Below are positions 62,503-64,000 of a DNA stretch of 64,000 nt, piece after piece. The DNA is from Burkholderia sp. Bp9143 (GTDB taxonomy: Bacteria; Pseudomonadota; Gammaproteobacteria; Burkholderiales; Burkholderiaceae): assembly GCF_003853645.1 (NCBI RefSeq), contig NZ_QTPO01000007.1:1-64000 (forward strand). Direction: 5' to 3'. How positions within the stretch are numbered: the first letter of the stretch is position 1; each line of letters opens with the position of its first letter. Below the pieces are notes generated by a model, which saw only the letters and a list, made by a program, of their open reading frames with translations, did not search any database and was not told the DNA's origin. Position numbers and translations under genes: made by a program.

Positions 62503-62539
62503 GTTCCGTCAAACAGAACGATGTTCTTTCAGATAGAAC
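62503..62539. promoter_or_regulatory. IclR-type operators 2 and 3
   Basis: GTTCCGTCAAACAGAAC (62503-62519) and GTTCTTTCAGATAGAAC (62523-62539) are direct copies of the palindrome, 20 bp apart, so both lie on one DNA face. The second ends 14 bp before the lyase ATG, overlapping the expected transcript start. Confidence 0.8.
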
Positions 62540-62553
62540 TTTTGAGGTATCGA

Positions 62554-63540
62554 ATGAGCGTTTCCGAATATCCGAAGGTGCTGGTCAGCGAGGTCGGGCC
62601 GCGCGACGGGCTGCAGAGCATCAAGGCCGTTATGCGGACGGCCGACAAGTTGCGCTGGATCACCGCGCTTGCCGCGGCCGGCCTGCGCGAGATCGAGGTC
62701 GGGTCGTTCGTGCCCGCACGGCTGTTGCCGCAGATGGCCGACGTGCAGGCAGTCGTCGCGCATGCGCTGGCGATTCCCGGGCTGCACGTCGCCGCGCTCG
62801 CGCCGAACCTGCGTGGTGCCGAAAGCGCGTTCGAGGCGGGCGTCCACAAGCTGACGTTGCCGGTATCGGTGACAGAAGCGCACTCGCTGGCGAACATCCG
62901 CAAGACGCCGGCGCAGATGATCGACGAGGTGCGCGCGGTCGTCGCGCTGCGCGATGCGCGGTTTCCGGCGGTGCAGATCGAGGCGGGCGTGTCGGTCGCG
63001 TTCGGTTGCACGATCGCCGGCGCGGTCTCCGACGACGAGACGATCGCGATGGCGGTCGCGATGGCCGAATGCGGTGTCGACGAGATCGGGCTCTCCGACA
63101 CGAGCGGCTACGCGAACCCGGCGCAGGTGCGCCGGCTGTTCATGCGCCTGCGGCGCGAAGTCGGCGACAAGGCCGGCGGCGCGCACTTCCACAACACGCG
63201 CGGGCAGGGGCTCGCCAACGTCGTCGCGGCGCTCGACGCCGGCGTGACGACGATCGACGCGAGCCAGGGCGGTCTTGGCGGCTGCCCGTATGCACCGGGC
63301 GCGACCGGCAACATCGTCACCGAGGATCTCGTGTTCCTGCTGGAGTCGATGGGGTACGACACGGGCGTCGACGCCGACGCGCTGCTCGCCGCGCGCGCGA
63401 TCCTGCACGCGGCGTTGCCGGCCGAGGCGTTGTACGGCCACGTGCCGGACGCGGGGCTGCCGAAGGGGTTCCGGTATGCGGACGGCCGGGTGCCGACCGC
63501 GCCCCAACCGGAAGGATGCCTGACGGGAGTCGCGCAATGA
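62554..63540 (+). CDS. Hydroxymethylglutaryl-CoA lyase family protein
   Basis: A 328-aa HMGL-like TIM barrel. VSEVGPRDGLQSIKAV carries the first catalytic Asp and Arg. VAFGCTIAGAVSDDETI, HFHNTRGQGLANV (metal His pair) and the loop GGLGGCPYAPGATGN with the catalytic Cys are all present. It should cleave an HMG-CoA-like substrate to acetyl-CoA plus acetoacetate or an analogue. The start follows GAGG. It overlaps the next gene by ATGA, so the two are translationally coupled. Confidence 0.93.
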   Translation: MSVSEYPKVLVSEVGPRDGLQSIKAVMRTADKLRWITALAAAGLREIEVGSFVPARLLPQMADVQAVVAHALAIPGLHVAALAPNLRGAESAFEAGVHKLTLPVSVTEAHSLANIRKTPAQMIDEVRAVVALRDARFPAVQIEAGVSVAFGCTIAGAVSDDETIAMAVAMAECGVDEIGLSDTSGYANPAQVRRLFMRLRREVGDKAGGAHFHNTRGQGLANVVAALDAGVTTIDASQGGLGGCPYAPGATGNIVTEDLVFLLESMGYDTGVDADALLAARAILHAALPAEALYGHVPDAGLPKGFRYADGRVPTAPQPEGCLTGVAQ

Positions 63541-64000
63541 ACGATCGCCAACCGGCTTCGGCGCTGCCGTACGACGGCGTGCGCGTGATCGAGATGACGC
63601 ACATGGTGATGGGCCCGACCTGCGGGATGCTGCTCGCGGATCTCGGTGCGGAAGTCATCAAGATAGAACCGATCGCGGGCGACAGCACGCGTGCGCTGCG
63701 CGGTTCCGGCGCGGGCTTCTTCGGGATGTTCAACCGCAACAAGAAGAGCCTCGCGGTCGACGTGAAGGATCCGCGCGGACTCGAGATCGTGCGGCGGCTC
63801 GTCGCGACGGCGGACGTCTTCAGCGAGAACTTCAAGAGCGGCACGATGGACCGGCTCGGCCTCGGTTATCCGGCGCTGTCCTCGCTGAATCCGCGCCTGG
63901 TGTACGTGTCGCACAAGGGCTTCCTGCCGGGGCCGTACGAACATCGCACCGCGCTCGACGAAGTGGTGCAGATGATGGGCGGCCTCGCGTACATGACGGG
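63537..64000 (+). CDS. CaiB/BaiF family CoA transferase (5' part, cut by window edge)
   Basis: The first 154 codons of a class III CoA transferase: VRVIEMTHMVMGPTCGMLLADLGAEVIKIEP, then FFGMFNRNKKSLAVDVKDPRGL and YEHRTALDEVVQMMGG. The frame is open at position 64000. Pairing with an HMG-CoA lyase suggests it loads CoA onto the free acid that the lyase then cleaves. The catalytic Asp region is near or beyond the edge, so the subtype cannot be checked. Confidence 0.9.
   Translation, partial: MNDRQPASALPYDGVRVIEMTHMVMGPTCGMLLADLGAEVIKIEPIAGDSTRALRGSGAGFFGMFNRNKKSLAVDVKDPRGLEIVRRLVATADVFSENFKSGTMDRLGLGYPALSSLNPRLVYVSHKGFLPGPYEHRTALDEVVQMMGGLAYMT

Overview
The window is high-GC proteobacterial DNA whose gene content points to a Burkholderia, most likely of the B. 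cepacia complex, and probably a secondary chromosome. Evidence includes the methylcitrate operon with acnD/prpF in place of prpD, an H-NS/Bv3F-type protein, a CioAB oxidase, a persulfide dioxygenase-rhodanese fusion, and many LysR, IclR and sigma-54 regulators. The replicon assignment is inference. No rRNA, tRNA, prophage or CRISPR array was seen.

Layout. 1-0.5 kb: the 3' end of an IS200/IS605-type tnpB abuts the 3' remnant of a host gene. 0.5-5.6 kb: a DUF4148 protein, a GntP-type permease with a good sigma-54 promoter and a divergent PAS/AAA+/Fis activator, two small exported proteins, and an H-NS-like protein. 6.1-9.7 kb: an acyl-CoA-synthetase-like/GNAT fusion, then a 12-unit 23-bp-period direct repeat array next to an uncharacterised gene with an H-NS-like segment. 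10-13.8 kb: IclR regulator, fumarylacetoacetate-hydrolase-family enzyme, a VOC protein with a truncated duplicate of its own 5' end, and a CGNR zinc-finger regulator. 13.8-23.5 kb: prpR divergent from prpB-prpC-acnD-prpF plus a CoA transferase, with hairpin repeats between genes. 23.6-31 kb: thioesterase, chemoreceptor, AGE epimerase, a broken mgtC-like gene, a disordered membrane protein, a GNAT, and an A+T-richer patch with a broken DUF2778 effector-like gene and a small membrane protein.

31-42 kb: copper-type P1B ATPase with a MerR-type promoter, a DUF1254 lipoprotein, a large AsmA-like DUF748 protein, and a secreted phosphodiesterase. 42-47.6 kb: LysR regulator divergent from a four-gene ABC importer, then a LOG-like protein and a Pmp3-like peptide. 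47.7-50.4 kb: cioAB and a DUF2474 peptide, with an FNR/ANR box upstream. 50.8-57.2 kb: envelope proteins, threonine aldolase, ArgP-like LysR, 1-Cys peroxiredoxin, persulfide dioxygenase-rhodanese and a GST. 57.3-64 kb: PAP2 phosphatase, MFS exporter with divergent LysR, DsbA-like isomerase, and an IclR regulator divergent from an HMG-CoA-lyase/CoA-transferase pair cut by the window edge.

Main themes are short-chain acid catabolism (propionate, probably a hydroxy acid via the GntP permease, and a branched dicarboxylic acid via lyase plus CoA transferase), respiratory and sulfur/peroxide stress, and metal export. The most unusual non-coding features are the 17-mer array at 8.8-9.1 kb, whose motif also directly follows the H-NS-like gene at 5.57 kb, and the hairpin repeats in the prp operon, whose arms differ in sequence but still pair.
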